From: Chryseolinea sp. H1M3-3 | GTDB taxonomy: Bacteria; Bacteroidota; Bacteroidia; Cytophagales; Cyclobacteriaceae | Assembly (NCBI RefSeq): GCF_029360725.1 | Contig: NZ_JARKMY010000019.1 | Span: 248,001 to 312,000, forward strand | Length of the DNA stretch: 64,000 nucleotides | Direction of reading: 5' to 3' | The notes under the pieces: model-generated | What the model was told of the DNA's origin: nothing | Databases searched by the model: none | The model's input: the letters and a program-made list of their open reading frames with translations, nothing else | Made by a program: the position numbers and the translations under genes | Shown: in pieces, positions 18,094-27,376 of the stretch | Position numbering within the stretch: the stretch's first letter is position 1 | Layout: each line of letters opens with the position of its first letter

Positions 18094-21000
18094 ATGATAA
18101 AACTCTATCTACCTAAAACATGGTTTGTCGTCTTTTTGCTGCTAGGATCCTTCCAGGCCTGGTCACAAACTCGAGTCACCGGTAAAGTGACCTCCGAAGA
18201 CGATGGAACAGCGCTACCTGGCGTTAGTATCCTTGAAAAAGGGACCACTAACGGAACCGTTACTGATGTAAATGGTGAATATGCAATCACCGCCGGCGAC
18301 AACGCAACACTCATTTTTTCGTTTGTCGGATTTACAACGCAGGAGATACCTGTTGGAAGCAAATCTTCGATCAATGTTGTTTTAACCACGGATGTTATCG
18401 CACTGAATGAAGTTGTTGTTGTTGGATATGGCCAGCAGGAGCAAAAAGATGTTACTGGTGTAGTAGCCGCAGTCAACGCCGAAAACTTCAATAAAGGCGC
18501 TATTGTTTCCCCCGATCAATTGATCACAGGTAAGATCGCCGGTGTACAGATCCTCCAAAATAGCGGAGAACCTGGCGGCCAATCTTCCATCCGGATCCGA
18601 GGCGGAACTTCCCTCAATGCCAGTAACGAGCCGTTGTATGTAATCGATGGCTTTCCAATTGACAATTCGGCTTTCAATCCCGGTGGACTTGCCAGCGGCC
18701 GCAATCCGCTTAACTTTATTAATCCTAACGATATCGAAAGTTTCACAGTTTTAAAAGATGCATCGGCAGCAGCGATTTATGGATCGCGCGCCGCTAATGG
18801 CGTAATTATTATTACTACCAAAAAAGGAAAAAGCGGAGCCCCTGAAGTAACTTATGACGGTTGGTTTTCTGTTGGTAGTATAGCCGAAAAGTTGGAGGTA
18901 TTCAGCGCGGATCAATTCCGTGAAATTATTGCGGCAAAGGCACCCAAGCATTTAGGGCGCTTAGGTACTGCCAACACAGACTGGCAAGATGAAATCTACC
19001 GTACTGCCTACGGGCAAAATCATTCCGTCACGATTTCAGGAGGAACGGAGAAATTTGGATACCGGGCGTCAGTCGGGCATCAGGATCAGGAGGGAATTAT
19101 CAGAACATCTGACACAAAGAGAACAAGCTTCTCGATGAGCCTAAATCAAAGATTACTTGATGACGATCTGAGCATAACCGTTAACCTGAAGGGTTCCAGA
19201 ACCCATGACCGGTTTTCCCCTTTGGTTGTTGGACCTGCGATGGAGATGGATCCAACACAACCTATTCTTGATCCAACAAGTCCCTGGGGCGGATATTTCG
19301 TCTGGAGAAATGATGCAGGTGAATATGAAAGGCAAGCCACTATCAATCCTGTTTCGTCGCTGGCCATGGTTCAGGAATTAGGTTCTACCAACCGAAGCAT
19401 CGGGAATATACAACTTGATTACAACCTGCCAATTAATGGTCTGTCGGCAAACGTAAATCTTGGTTATGACATAGCGAATGGCGATCGTGAAAGATTTCAG
19501 CCATCGAATTACTTCGCGGTTGCCGCAGATACAGGTGAGATAAAAATTGAAAACTATTCTCGCCTTAGCCAATTAGTAGAAACTTACCTTAACTACAAGA
19601 AAAATTTTGAAGGGATCAAAAGCAAGCTGGATGTCATTGCAGGTTATTCCTGGCAAAATTTCAATTCAAAATATCCAAGTCTTCGTGCCACCCGACTGAC
19701 CGACAACAGCTATGGTGTAAACAATCCTTCCATAGCGAACAAAGTCGAAGCGTTTAACAGTGTCCTCGAAAACCGGCTAATCTCCTTTTTCGGACGTGTC
19801 AATTTCACGTACAACGACCGGTATATTCTTACCGCATCCTTGCGCAGGGATGGATCGACCCGGTTCAGTCAACAAAATCGGTGGGGAGTTTTTCCTTCTG
19901 CGGCCCTTGCTTGGCGCGTGATCGACGAGGGGTTCATGAGCGGACTTCAGAATACTTTTTCCGATCTAAAGTTCAGGATCGGATATGGTGTTAACGGTAA
20001 CCAGGAAATTGGTGACTATCTCTACATCCCTTCTTATTCTCCGAGTACATCAACGGCACAATACCAGTTCGGAAACAGATTTGTTACTACGTTAAGGCCC
20101 AACGGATACGACAGTAATTTGAAATGGGAAGAGACTTCTTCTTTCAACGTTGGTTTAGACTATGGAATTCTAAAAGGAAGAGTTTATGGATCTCTTGAGT
20201 TTTATAAAAAGAACACAAAGGACCTGTTATTTGAACGCACCGTTCCTTCAGGTTCTAACTTAACCAATATCATTCTATCAAACATTGGTGAAGTTGAGAA
20301 TACAGGCATTGAATTAACGCTGAATACCGTGGCCATCAGCAATGCAAACCTGACATGGAATGTTTCGGTAAATGCTGCTTACAACAAAAATGAAATAGTT
20401 GCGCTGGATGGCAGTGATGATCCAAACTTCAAAGGATATGAAGTTGGTGGAATTTCTGGAGGTGTTGGTAACAACGTGCAAATACTGAAAGTTGGTCAGC
20501 CTGCATATTCATTCTATGTATACAAGCAAAAATATGGTGCAGATGGTGCTCCGTTGGTTGATGGCGAAGATCATAATGAAGATGGCCAAACAAACTTGGC
20601 AGATATGTACGAGGATGTAAACAACGATGGGGCCGTCAACGATCAGGACAGACGACCTTTTCATCAACGTGCTCCGAAGGTACTTCTAGGACTTTCATCG
20701 AGCGTTAATTATAAAAACTTTGATTTGAGTTTCACCTTGAGGAGCAATCTAGGCGGATACATCTATAACAATGTTGCTTCTAACACAGCCAATCTCAGCA
20801 GGGCAAACGATAACTTCGTGCCAAGAAACATGGTGACGTCTGTTTTAAAGTCTAACTTTAAGAACCCACAATATTTTACAGACTACTACATCGAAAGTGC
20901 AGATTTCCTGCGGATGGATAATATTACGCTGGGCTACACAGCTAATGAAATATTGTCAAATAAGGTAAAGCTCAGACTTTACGTTACGGCTCAAAATCTT

Positions 21001-21135
21001 TTCTTATTAACAGATTATTCCGGTCTGGATCCTGAAGTATCGTCCGGTTCCGGTGCCACTTTGGCTCCCGGCATAGACAATAATGTCTACCCACGATCAC
21101 GCACTTTCATATTTGGTCTTAACGTCGGATTCTGA
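18094..21135 (+). CDS. susC: SusC-family TonB-dependent transporter (maltodextrin locus)
   Basis: An outer-membrane channel that, with its SusD lid, imports oligosaccharides using TonB energy. It has 1013 residues. Signal peptide 1 to about 24 (ends AWSQ); carboxypeptidase-regulatory-like beta domain about 28-105 (TGKVTSEDDG, GVSILEKGT, LIFSFVGF); plug domain about 115-235 with the SusC signature DASAAAIYGSRAANGVI; the rest is the 22-strand barrel ending in an aromatic residue (NVGF), as expected for outer-membrane assembly. It is the first gene of the susC-susD-susE-GH13-GH13 operon, divergent from lacI. Maltodextrin as substrate is inferred from the two amylases, GH31 and maltose-type genes around it; the symbol denotes family and context, not proven orthology. 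Confidence 0.93.
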   Translation: MIKLYLPKTWFVVFLLLGSFQAWSQTRVTGKVTSEDDGTALPGVSILEKGTTNGTVTDVNGEYAITAGDNATLIFSFVGFTTQEIPVGSKSSINVVLTTDVIALNEVVVVGYGQQEQKDVTGVVAAVNAENFNKGAIVSPDQLITGKIAGVQILQNSGEPGGQSSIRIRGGTSLNASNEPLYVIDGFPIDNSAFNPGGLASGRNPLNFINPNDIESFTVLKDASAAAIYGSRAANGVIIITTKKGKSGAPEVTYDGWFSVGSIAEKLEVFSADQFREIIAAKAPKHLGRLGTANTDWQDEIYRTAYGQNHSVTISGGTEKFGYRASVGHQDQEGIIRTSDTKRTSFSMSLNQRLLDDDLSITVNLKGSRTHDRFSPLVVGPAMEMDPTQPILDPTSPWGGYFVWRNDAGEYERQATINPVSSLAMVQELGSTNRSIGNIQLDYNLPINGLSANVNLGYDIANGDRERFQPSNYFAVAADTGEIKIENYSRLSQLVETYLNYKKNFEGIKSKLDVIAGYSWQNFNSKYPSLRATRLTDNSYGVNNPSIANKVEAFNSVLENRLISFFGRVNFTYNDRYILTASLRRDGSTRFSQQNRWGVFPSAALAWRVIDEGFMSGLQNTFSDLKFRIGYGVNGNQEIGDYLYIPSYSPSTSTAQYQFGNRFVTTLRPNGYDSNLKWEETSSFNVGLDYGILKGRVYGSLEFYKKNTKDLLFERTVPSGSNLTNIILSNIGEVENTGIELTLNTVAISNANLTWNVSVNAAYNKNEIVALDGSDDPNFKGYEVGGISGGVGNNVQILKVGQPAYSFYVYKQKYGADGAPLVDGEDHNEDGQTNLADMYEDVNNDGAVNDQDRRPFHQRAPKVLLGLSSSVNYKNFDLSFTLRSNLGGYIYNNVASNTANLSRANDNFVPRNMVTSVLKSNFKNPQYFTDYYIESADFLRMDNITLGYTANEILSNKVKLRLYVTAQNLFLLTDYSGLDPEVSSGSGATLAPGIDNNVYPRSRTFIFGLNVGF

Positions 21136-21149
21136 TAATAGAAATTCTT

Positions 21150-22745
21150 ATGAAGCGAAATAATATATTTACACTACTGGTGCTAATCATCACTGTCATG
21201 TCATGTACAGATTTGGATGTTAGTCCAAAAAGTTCGGCAACTGCGAATGTCATCTTCAATAACCCAAGAGCATATGAACAATTCCTCGCAAGAATTTATG
21301 CGGGTCTTGCCATTAGTGGTCAGCAAGGCCCTGCTGGTAATCCTGATATCAAAGGCATTGACGAAGGTTTTTCCAACTACTTAAGACAATATTGGAAAGC
21401 GCAGCAGCTCACCACAGATGAGACTGTGATCGGCTGGAACGACGGTACTTTGCCAACCTATCACTTGCACACCTGGACCGCGCAAAACGAGTTTATCAAT
21501 GCCATGTTCAACCGGATATATTTCCAGATCTCGATGGCGAATGAATTTCTTCGTGAAACAACAGATGAAAAACTCGATAGCCGTAACACCACGGACCAAC
21601 TACGCGCTGCGGTACAGCAGTATCGGGCAGAGGCGCGCGCCTTGCGAGCGCTAAGCTACTGGCATGGACTGGACATGTTTGGTGCCATTCCTATTGTAAC
21701 AGAAGCAAATGAGGTTGGTATAAGTGTTCCAGACCAATCTACAAAACAAGAGGTTTTCGATTTTATTGAGTCGGAGTTAAAATCAATAGAAAATGAATTG
21801 GCAGCGGCCGGACAAATAGAATATGGAAGAGTAGATCAGGGCATGGCATGGATGGTGCTCGCCAAACTGTACATCAACGCCGAAGTTTATACCGGACAGC
21901 CAAAATATACAGAATGTATTTCTTATTGCTCTAAAATCATTGATGCCGGATATCAGCTTGATGCGAACTATAATTCACTTTTCATGCTTGAAAACGTAAG
22001 CTCGCCGGAAATTATTTTCGCTGTTAATTTTGACGGAAACAGAACCCAGACCTATGGCGGTATGACGTTTTTAATTCATGCCTCTATAGGCGGATCGATG
22101 AATCCCGGGGACTACGGCGTAAACACGGGATGGGCAGGATTGCGTGCGACTAAAAACCTTGTAAACCTTTTCCCCGATGAAACTGGTGATACGGATGGCC
22201 GTGCAATCTTCTATACCAATGGTCAATCAAAAGAAATTCCAAATACACCTATCTCGGCTTTCAGCGAGGGCTATGCTGTTCCAAAATTCAGGAACTTGAA
22301 TGTAGACGGCGATCCGGGCTCAAGTCTGGAATTTGTAGATACTGATTTTCCAATGTTCAGATTGGCAGATGTATACCTGATGTATGCAGAGGCTGTTGAA
22401 CGTGGGGGAACAGGCGGTGACGAAGCAAATGCTGTTAGTTATATTAACCTCCTTCGCAATCGCGCTTACGGCGACGATAGTGGAAACATCACCGCTGCAC
22501 AGCTTACATTGGATTTCCTTATTGACGAACGGGCCCGCGAATTGTATTGGGAAGCACATCGCCGCACTGACTTGATTCGATTCGGACTTTTTAGTGATAG
22601 TGAAGAATCTAACCCAAGGGCTGTATGGCCGTGGAAGGGTGGCGTTGCGGAAGGTAAAGAGACAGAAGGATTCCGGGATGTTTTTCCGCTTCCATCGTCG
22701 CAGATTATTGCAAATCCAAAACTCGTTCAGAACGAAGGTTATTAA
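21150..22745 (+). CDS. susD: SusD-family surface glycan-binding lipoprotein
   Basis: The partner lid of the preceding SusC, 531 residues. The lipobox cysteine is C19 (VMSCTDLD), with acidic residues right after it, consistent with surface export in this phylum. The helical TPR-like scaffold and the C-terminal RagB/SusD domain are evident from AEARALRALSYWHGLDMFG (about residues 160-180), FPMFRLADVYLMYAEA and the terminal block ERARELYWEAHRRTDLIRFG plus FPLPSSQI. It starts 14 bases after the susC stop. It binds the polysaccharide at the cell surface and closes over SusC. Confidence 0.93.
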   Translation: MKRNNIFTLLVLIITVMSCTDLDVSPKSSATANVIFNNPRAYEQFLARIYAGLAISGQQGPAGNPDIKGIDEGFSNYLRQYWKAQQLTTDETVIGWNDGTLPTYHLHTWTAQNEFINAMFNRIYFQISMANEFLRETTDEKLDSRNTTDQLRAAVQQYRAEARALRALSYWHGLDMFGAIPIVTEANEVGISVPDQSTKQEVFDFIESELKSIENELAAAGQIEYGRVDQGMAWMVLAKLYINAEVYTGQPKYTECISYCSKIIDAGYQLDANYNSLFMLENVSSPEIIFAVNFDGNRTQTYGGMTFLIHASIGGSMNPGDYGVNTGWAGLRATKNLVNLFPDETGDTDGRAIFYTNGQSKEIPNTPISAFSEGYAVPKFRNLNVDGDPGSSLEFVDTDFPMFRLADVYLMYAEAVERGGTGGDEANAVSYINLLRNRAYGDDSGNITAAQLTLDFLIDERARELYWEAHRRTDLIRFGLFSDSEESNPRAVWPWKGGVAEGKETEGFRDVFPLPSSQIIANPKLVQNEGY

Positions 22746-22770
22746 GTTGTAAGAACACAAACAGAATCCA

Positions 22771-24366
22771 ATGAAAAATATATTTATATTCTCGATCTTA
22801 TCATTCATCGTCTTGTCATCCTGCGATGATGAGATCAATGCCGATGAGCTATTAAACTATCCACCAACCGTCATGAGCGTGACGCCCAAAACAAGTGTGA
22901 AGATTGGCGACTTTTCCATTAAGGTAACACTTGCTGACGGGCCAAAATCACCTTTGTCGAGCGCGACGATTATTTTGAAGGATGCCTCGGGTACGCAGCT
23001 TTATACAGTGACAGAATCACTAACCGGGATGATGGATTCTGTAGTGATTCAAGGTTCAGCTTTCAACGCATCAGCGCTGCCCTTGGGCGATTATTCCATT
23101 GCAATCAATGCAGTTGATAGCAAAGGAAACTCAACAGAGACGGTTAACAACTTCAAGATCGCAAATCAGCTTTATGCTGCCAACCACAATGAAATGTTTA
23201 TTGCAGGTGCTTTCAACGGTTGGGGTGCAGACCAACTTGAATTAATTTCTGACAATACATGGGAGATTAAAGAAATTGATTTACAAGGAGGTCCCTGGAA
23301 ATTCAAAAATACGGCGGATTGGACCGGCGCGGATTGGGGCGACTCAAATTGCGATAAGGTAATGGAGATTACAACAGGCGGCGGGGCTAACACCGAATGC
23401 GGGTATACTGGTCTTGTCAATGTTCGCTTTAATGACGAGACGCTGAAATATTCCGTTGTTCCATCAGTCAATTATGCTACAAATCTTTCGGCGCTTTATT
23501 TACTAGGAACCTTTAATACGTTTCAAGGACCGGTACCAAAATTAAATCTCATCGCCAATAACACCTGGGAGCTTCCAGAGATCAGGCTAAAGGCTGGCGA
23601 TGCTTTTAAGTTTGCCGAGAGCCCTTTCTTCGAGGGCAAAAATTATGGCGATGCGGCGTTCGATGGTAAAGCCGATGAGTTCGGGCCTAATATCGTTTTA
23701 CCAGTATCATTCGTAGATGCTTTCTACAAAATAACTTTTAACGACGCTACCCGCGCTTATAGCTTTACGTTACTTAGGTATCCCTACCCAGCTGAGCTGT
23801 ATTTGGTTGGAGGCTCAACAGTAGCAGGCTGGACTCCGGCCGACGCGGTTAAGCTTGTTAAAGTAGCAGATGGAAAATTTGAGATATACACTTACCTGAC
23901 ATCATCTGGCGGAGGATTTAAATTTCTTCAGGCAAAAAATTATGATGGCGATTGGGGGAAAGCTTCAGAAGGGGTTATTGAACAGGAGGGAGAAGACAAC
24001 GTTGAAGTGACTGCAGATGGTTTCTACAGGATACTCGTAGATTTTACAATTCTCAGCTATAATGTAACGGAAGTGGAGTGGGGAATTGTCGGCGATGCTA
24101 CACCCGGTGGATGGAATACAGATACGGATATGTCCTTTGTCGGCGGACTGGGAAGTTATACCTGGGAGATCGATGTCACCCTTACTACAGGAGAATTTAA
24201 GTTCCGTGCAAATGACGGATGGGACATTAATTTTGGCAAAGGCGATTCCGATGGCACTTTAAAATTCAATAGTGGAAACATTCCTTCTCCTGGCGCAGGT
24301 GATTACCACATTGAAATTACACTCGATCCTGAAAACGGCTATACCTATACTGTGGCTCCGAACTAA
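22771..24366 (+). CDS. SusE/SusF-like starch-binding lipoprotein with four tandem modules
   Basis: A surface lipoprotein of 531 residues with lipobox C18 (LSSCDDEIN) followed by an acidic run, as in surface-exported lipoproteins. Residues about 30-130 form an Ig-like SusE N-terminal domain (PPTVMSVTP ...). Then come four beta-sandwich modules with a period near 100 residues, starting at about 141 (EMFIAGAFNGW), 241 (ALYLLGTFNTF), 341 (ELYLVGGSTVAGW) and 436 (WGIVGDATPGGW). Each has the short aromatic-rich pattern of SusE/SusF-type starch-binding modules. In Bacteroides, SusE and SusF have two and three such modules, so four is towards the long end. The gene sits between susD and the GH13 genes and should hold starch near the SusCD complex. 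A strong hairpin follows. Confidence 0.85.
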   Translation: MKNIFIFSILSFIVLSSCDDEINADELLNYPPTVMSVTPKTSVKIGDFSIKVTLADGPKSPLSSATIILKDASGTQLYTVTESLTGMMDSVVIQGSAFNASALPLGDYSIAINAVDSKGNSTETVNNFKIANQLYAANHNEMFIAGAFNGWGADQLELISDNTWEIKEIDLQGGPWKFKNTADWTGADWGDSNCDKVMEITTGGGANTECGYTGLVNVRFNDETLKYSVVPSVNYATNLSALYLLGTFNTFQGPVPKLNLIANNTWELPEIRLKAGDAFKFAESPFFEGKNYGDAAFDGKADEFGPNIVLPVSFVDAFYKITFNDATRAYSFTLLRYPYPAELYLVGGSTVAGWTPADAVKLVKVADGKFEIYTYLTSSGGGFKFLQAKNYDGDWGKASEGVIEQEGEDNVEVTADGFYRILVDFTILSYNVTEVEWGIVGDATPGGWNTDTDMSFVGGLGSYTWEIDVTLTTGEFKFRANDGWDINFGKGDSDGTLKFNSGNIPSPGAGDYHIEITLDPENGYTYTVAPN

Positions 24367-24383
24367 TTTATAGTTCGGTTATA

Positions 24384-24415
24384 AAACAGCGTGAAGAATT
24401 TTCTTTGCGCTGTTT
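24384..24415 (+). terminator. Strong hairpin between susE-like gene and first GH13 gene
   Basis: Fifteen-base arms (AAACAGCGTGAAGAA and TTCTTTGCGCTGTTT, two G-T pairs) around a two-base apex, 17 bases after the susE-like stop. It is followed by CTCTTTACC, a poor T-run, so it may act as a partial terminator, a processing site or a 3' stabiliser rather than a full stop. It shows that the GH13 gene cannot sensibly start at the GTG at 24391, which lies inside the stem. Confidence 0.55.
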
Positions 24416-24432
24416 CTCTTTACCCCATTAGC

Positions 24433-27282
24433 ATGAAAAAGATACTTCTTCTGTTGTCAATTATTACCACCGGTGCATTTGCACAAGTTACTGTTACGCC
24501 ATCATTTCCCACAGCTGATGAAGAGATCACGATCGTTTACGATGCCACCCGGGGTACATCGGGACTCGTTGGGGCTGCCAAGGTATTTATCCATGCGGGT
24601 GTTATTCTAAGCGGACCAACAGGAACAGGCTGGGAAAATGTGCAAGGCGATTGGGGGAACCCGGGGGCTGTCGGTGAAATGACCTCCCTTGGAAACAATA
24701 AATGGCAAATTAAATTGACGCCGCGTACATATTTTAATGTAGATGACGGTATCCCGATTTACAGAATTGGAATGGTTTTCCGAAGTGCTGGACCTTGTGG
24801 TGGTTTTGCAGGGAACTCTACGATCTGTAAAGAAGGAAAAAGTAGTACCAATACTGATATATTCATCGACCTGTATGAAGGAAATCAGTTGCAGATCAAT
24901 TTAACAGCTCCAGATCTGTTTCCTATATTCAAGAATGCAGGAGAAACAATCGAGATCAATGCGATAATTTCAAAAGCATCTGATATCGTATTAAAAATCA
25001 ATGGCATTGAAGTTCTCAATGAGCAATCAGTCACGTCGGTTAGCTATTCCCATACTGTTGCCGAATCTCCCGGAACCATTCAAGTAGTACTCATCGCGAA
25101 TGATGGTACCGCGGTAAAGGAAAAATCTTTCAGCTATGTGATCCGAAGTATGGTGAATTCTGAACAGCGACCAGCCGGGATCATCGATGGAATAAATTAC
25201 AGTGAAGACCCGACGTCTGTAACCTTGAGTCTGTGGGCTCCTCTGAAATCCTCTGTTTATGTTATCGGAGATTTCACCGGGTGGGAGATCTTGCCAGAAT
25301 ACCTCATGAAAAAAGATGGCGAACATTTCTGGTTAGAAATAAATGGATTGACTGAAGGTGAGGAATATGCTTACCAATTTCTGGTAGACGAAGCGTTGTA
25401 TATAGCAGATCCCTATGCGGATAAAATTCTGGACCCGGATGATCAGTATATTCCCGTTAAGACGTATCCGAATTTGAAACCATTTCCGCCAGCTGCAAAA
25501 AAGGAACAATGGTACTTTAACCGAACTTCTGTATTACAGACCGGGCAGCAGACCTTTGAATGGGAGACAGTCGATTATGAAAAACCAAAAAAAGAAAACC
25601 TGGTGATCTATGAATTGCTGGTACGTGATTTTTTTGAAGCAGGTGAGCGAAGTTATCAAAATCTCATCGACACCATCGGCTACTTTAAAAAGCTCGGTGT
25701 AAATGCGATTGAACTCATGCCAGTCACAGAGTTCAATGGTAATGAAAGCTGGGGATATAATCCTGCCTTCATGTTTGCACCTGATAAATACTACGGCACG
25801 AAAAATAAATTGAAAGAATTCATCGATCGGTGTCATGCAGAAGACATTGCGGTCATCCTTGATGTCGTGATGAATCAACAGGATTTACCTAATCCCTATG
25901 TGTTGATGTACTATGATTTTAATGCGGGAAAACCTTCTGCCGACAATCCTTGGTTTAATCAGGACGCCACACATCCCTTCAATGTTTTCTTCGACCTGAA
26001 TCATGAGAGTGCTTATACACAGCAATACCTTGACACTGTGAACTATTATTGGATTCATGAATACAAATTCGATGGATACAGGTTTGATTTATCGAAAGGT
26101 TTCACTCAAAAAAATTCCGGAAGCAATGTTTCCGGATGGGGTCAGTATGATGCCTCACGCATTGCCATCCTAAAACGAATGGCTGATAAAATCTGGAGTC
26201 ACTCGCCGGATGCGTATGTGATCTTAGAACATTTTGCTGACAACACAGAAGAAAAAGAATTGGCTGAATATCGTGCGGACGAAGGAAAAGGCATGCTGTT
26301 ATGGGGCAATTATAACAATGCCTACAGCCAGAATGTGACTGGCAACTCAGGGACAGAGTTTAGCAGTATCTATCATGCGAACAGGTCATGGTCGGTTCCG
26401 CATTTGATTGGATACATGGAGAGCCATGACGAAGAAAGGTTAATGTATCGTAACCTGCAAAATGGAAAATCTGCCGGCTCGTACAGTGTGAAAGATATAG
26501 CCACTGCGTTGGATCGAATTAAAGCTGCAAGTCTTTTGTTTTTTACCATTCCGGGGCCAAAAATGATCTGGCAGTTTGGAGAACTTGGATACGATCAAAG
26601 CATAAACCGATGTGGAGACGGAAGCATCAGCGATGGATGTCGGGTGTCTCCTAAACCGATTCGCTGGGATTACCGGGAAGACGAAGAACGCTATGAATTG
26701 TACACTCACGTCGCCGAGTTGATCCGGATGCGAAATGCATACGATGTTTTTACTTCTGGTACAGTCACAATCCAGCCGGGCACGTCGCTGGTGAAGCAAA
26801 TCGGAATTAAAAACTCTCCCTACACCAGTAGCCCAGCCGATGCAACAGAAATGAATGTTCAACTGGCCGTAAATTTTGATGTTACGGAAAAAGCTACTCC
26901 GGTTCAATTTGCACATCCGGGAACTTGGTATGAGTACTACACTGCGGAAACGATTTACGTCACAGGAGCATCCTATAATTTAACCTTAGCACCGGGAGAA
27001 TATAAACTCTACACGGATTACCCCCTAAAGGATCCGGTCACCAGTGTTGAGGACGAAATGACTTTTGATTTCATGCCTTACCCAAATCCTGTAAGAGATG
27101 AAATGTTTGTTGACGATAACAGAATAACTTCCATTAAACTCTATACACCTGAAGGCAAGGAACTACCGATAACGAAAAACTCCAGCCGGTCATGGAACCT
27201 GGCGGAATATCCAACGGGACTTTACATCATTAAAATCACGACACACGCAGGCGTGATGCAAACCAAAATCATCAAGCGCTGA
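24433..27282 (+). CDS. GH13 alpha-amylase with CBM48-like domain and type IX secretion signal
   Basis: A secreted starch-degrading enzyme of 949 residues from the ATG at 24433 (signal peptide LLLLSIITTGAFAQ). Order: two N-terminal beta domains (about 20-240, the first with PTADEEITIVYDA); a CBM48/E-set domain about 245-345 (LSLWAPLKSSVYVIGDFTGW); a GH13 barrel about 385-760; a C-terminal beta domain; and a type IX sorting domain in the last 75 residues (PYPNPVRDEMFV ... GLYIIKI). Catalytic residues seen: nucleophile D552 (GYRFDLSKG), acid/base E599 (VILEH) and third acid D666 (ESHDEE). The sorting domain predicts surface anchoring or release through the type IX system, unlike lipid-anchored SusG. 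Fourth gene of the operon. Confidence 0.93.
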   Translation: MKKILLLLSIITTGAFAQVTVTPSFPTADEEITIVYDATRGTSGLVGAAKVFIHAGVILSGPTGTGWENVQGDWGNPGAVGEMTSLGNNKWQIKLTPRTYFNVDDGIPIYRIGMVFRSAGPCGGFAGNSTICKEGKSSTNTDIFIDLYEGNQLQINLTAPDLFPIFKNAGETIEINAIISKASDIVLKINGIEVLNEQSVTSVSYSHTVAESPGTIQVVLIANDGTAVKEKSFSYVIRSMVNSEQRPAGIIDGINYSEDPTSVTLSLWAPLKSSVYVIGDFTGWEILPEYLMKKDGEHFWLEINGLTEGEEYAYQFLVDEALYIADPYADKILDPDDQYIPVKTYPNLKPFPPAAKKEQWYFNRTSVLQTGQQTFEWETVDYEKPKKENLVIYELLVRDFFEAGERSYQNLIDTIGYFKKLGVNAIELMPVTEFNGNESWGYNPAFMFAPDKYYGTKNKLKEFIDRCHAEDIAVILDVVMNQQDLPNPYVLMYYDFNAGKPSADNPWFNQDATHPFNVFFDLNHESAYTQQYLDTVNYYWIHEYKFDGYRFDLSKGFTQKNSGSNVSGWGQYDASRIAILKRMADKIWSHSPDAYVILEHFADNTEEKELAEYRADEGKGMLLWGNYNNAYSQNVTGNSGTEFSSIYHANRSWSVPHLIGYMESHDEERLMYRNLQNGKSAGSYSVKDIATALDRIKAASLLFFTIPGPKMIWQFGELGYDQSINRCGDGSISDGCRVSPKPIRWDYREDEERYELYTHVAELIRMRNAYDVFTSGTVTIQPGTSLVKQIGIKNSPYTSSPADATEMNVQLAVNFDVTEKATPVQFAHPGTWYEYYTAETIYVTGASYNLTLAPGEYKLYTDYPLKDPVTSVEDEMTFDFMPYPNPVRDEMFVDDNRITSIKLYTPEGKELPITKNSSRSWNLAEYPTGLYIIKITTHAGVMQTKIIKR

Positions 27283-27376
27283 GCTTCCAAAAAAATATTC
27301 TATGGTATCGAAACAATACAACGCAACACAAACCCTTCAGCACTTACCACAACAACGCTCCAATACTTTTTCCGAC

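Noticed and set aside
22320-22838. 172-codon open frame on the minus strand
   Set aside because: Lies antisense to the end of susD and start of the susE-like gene, both strongly supported; the translation has no family features.
26440-26916. 158-codon open frame on the minus strand
   Set aside because: Antisense to the catalytic part of the secreted GH13 enzyme; shadow frame.
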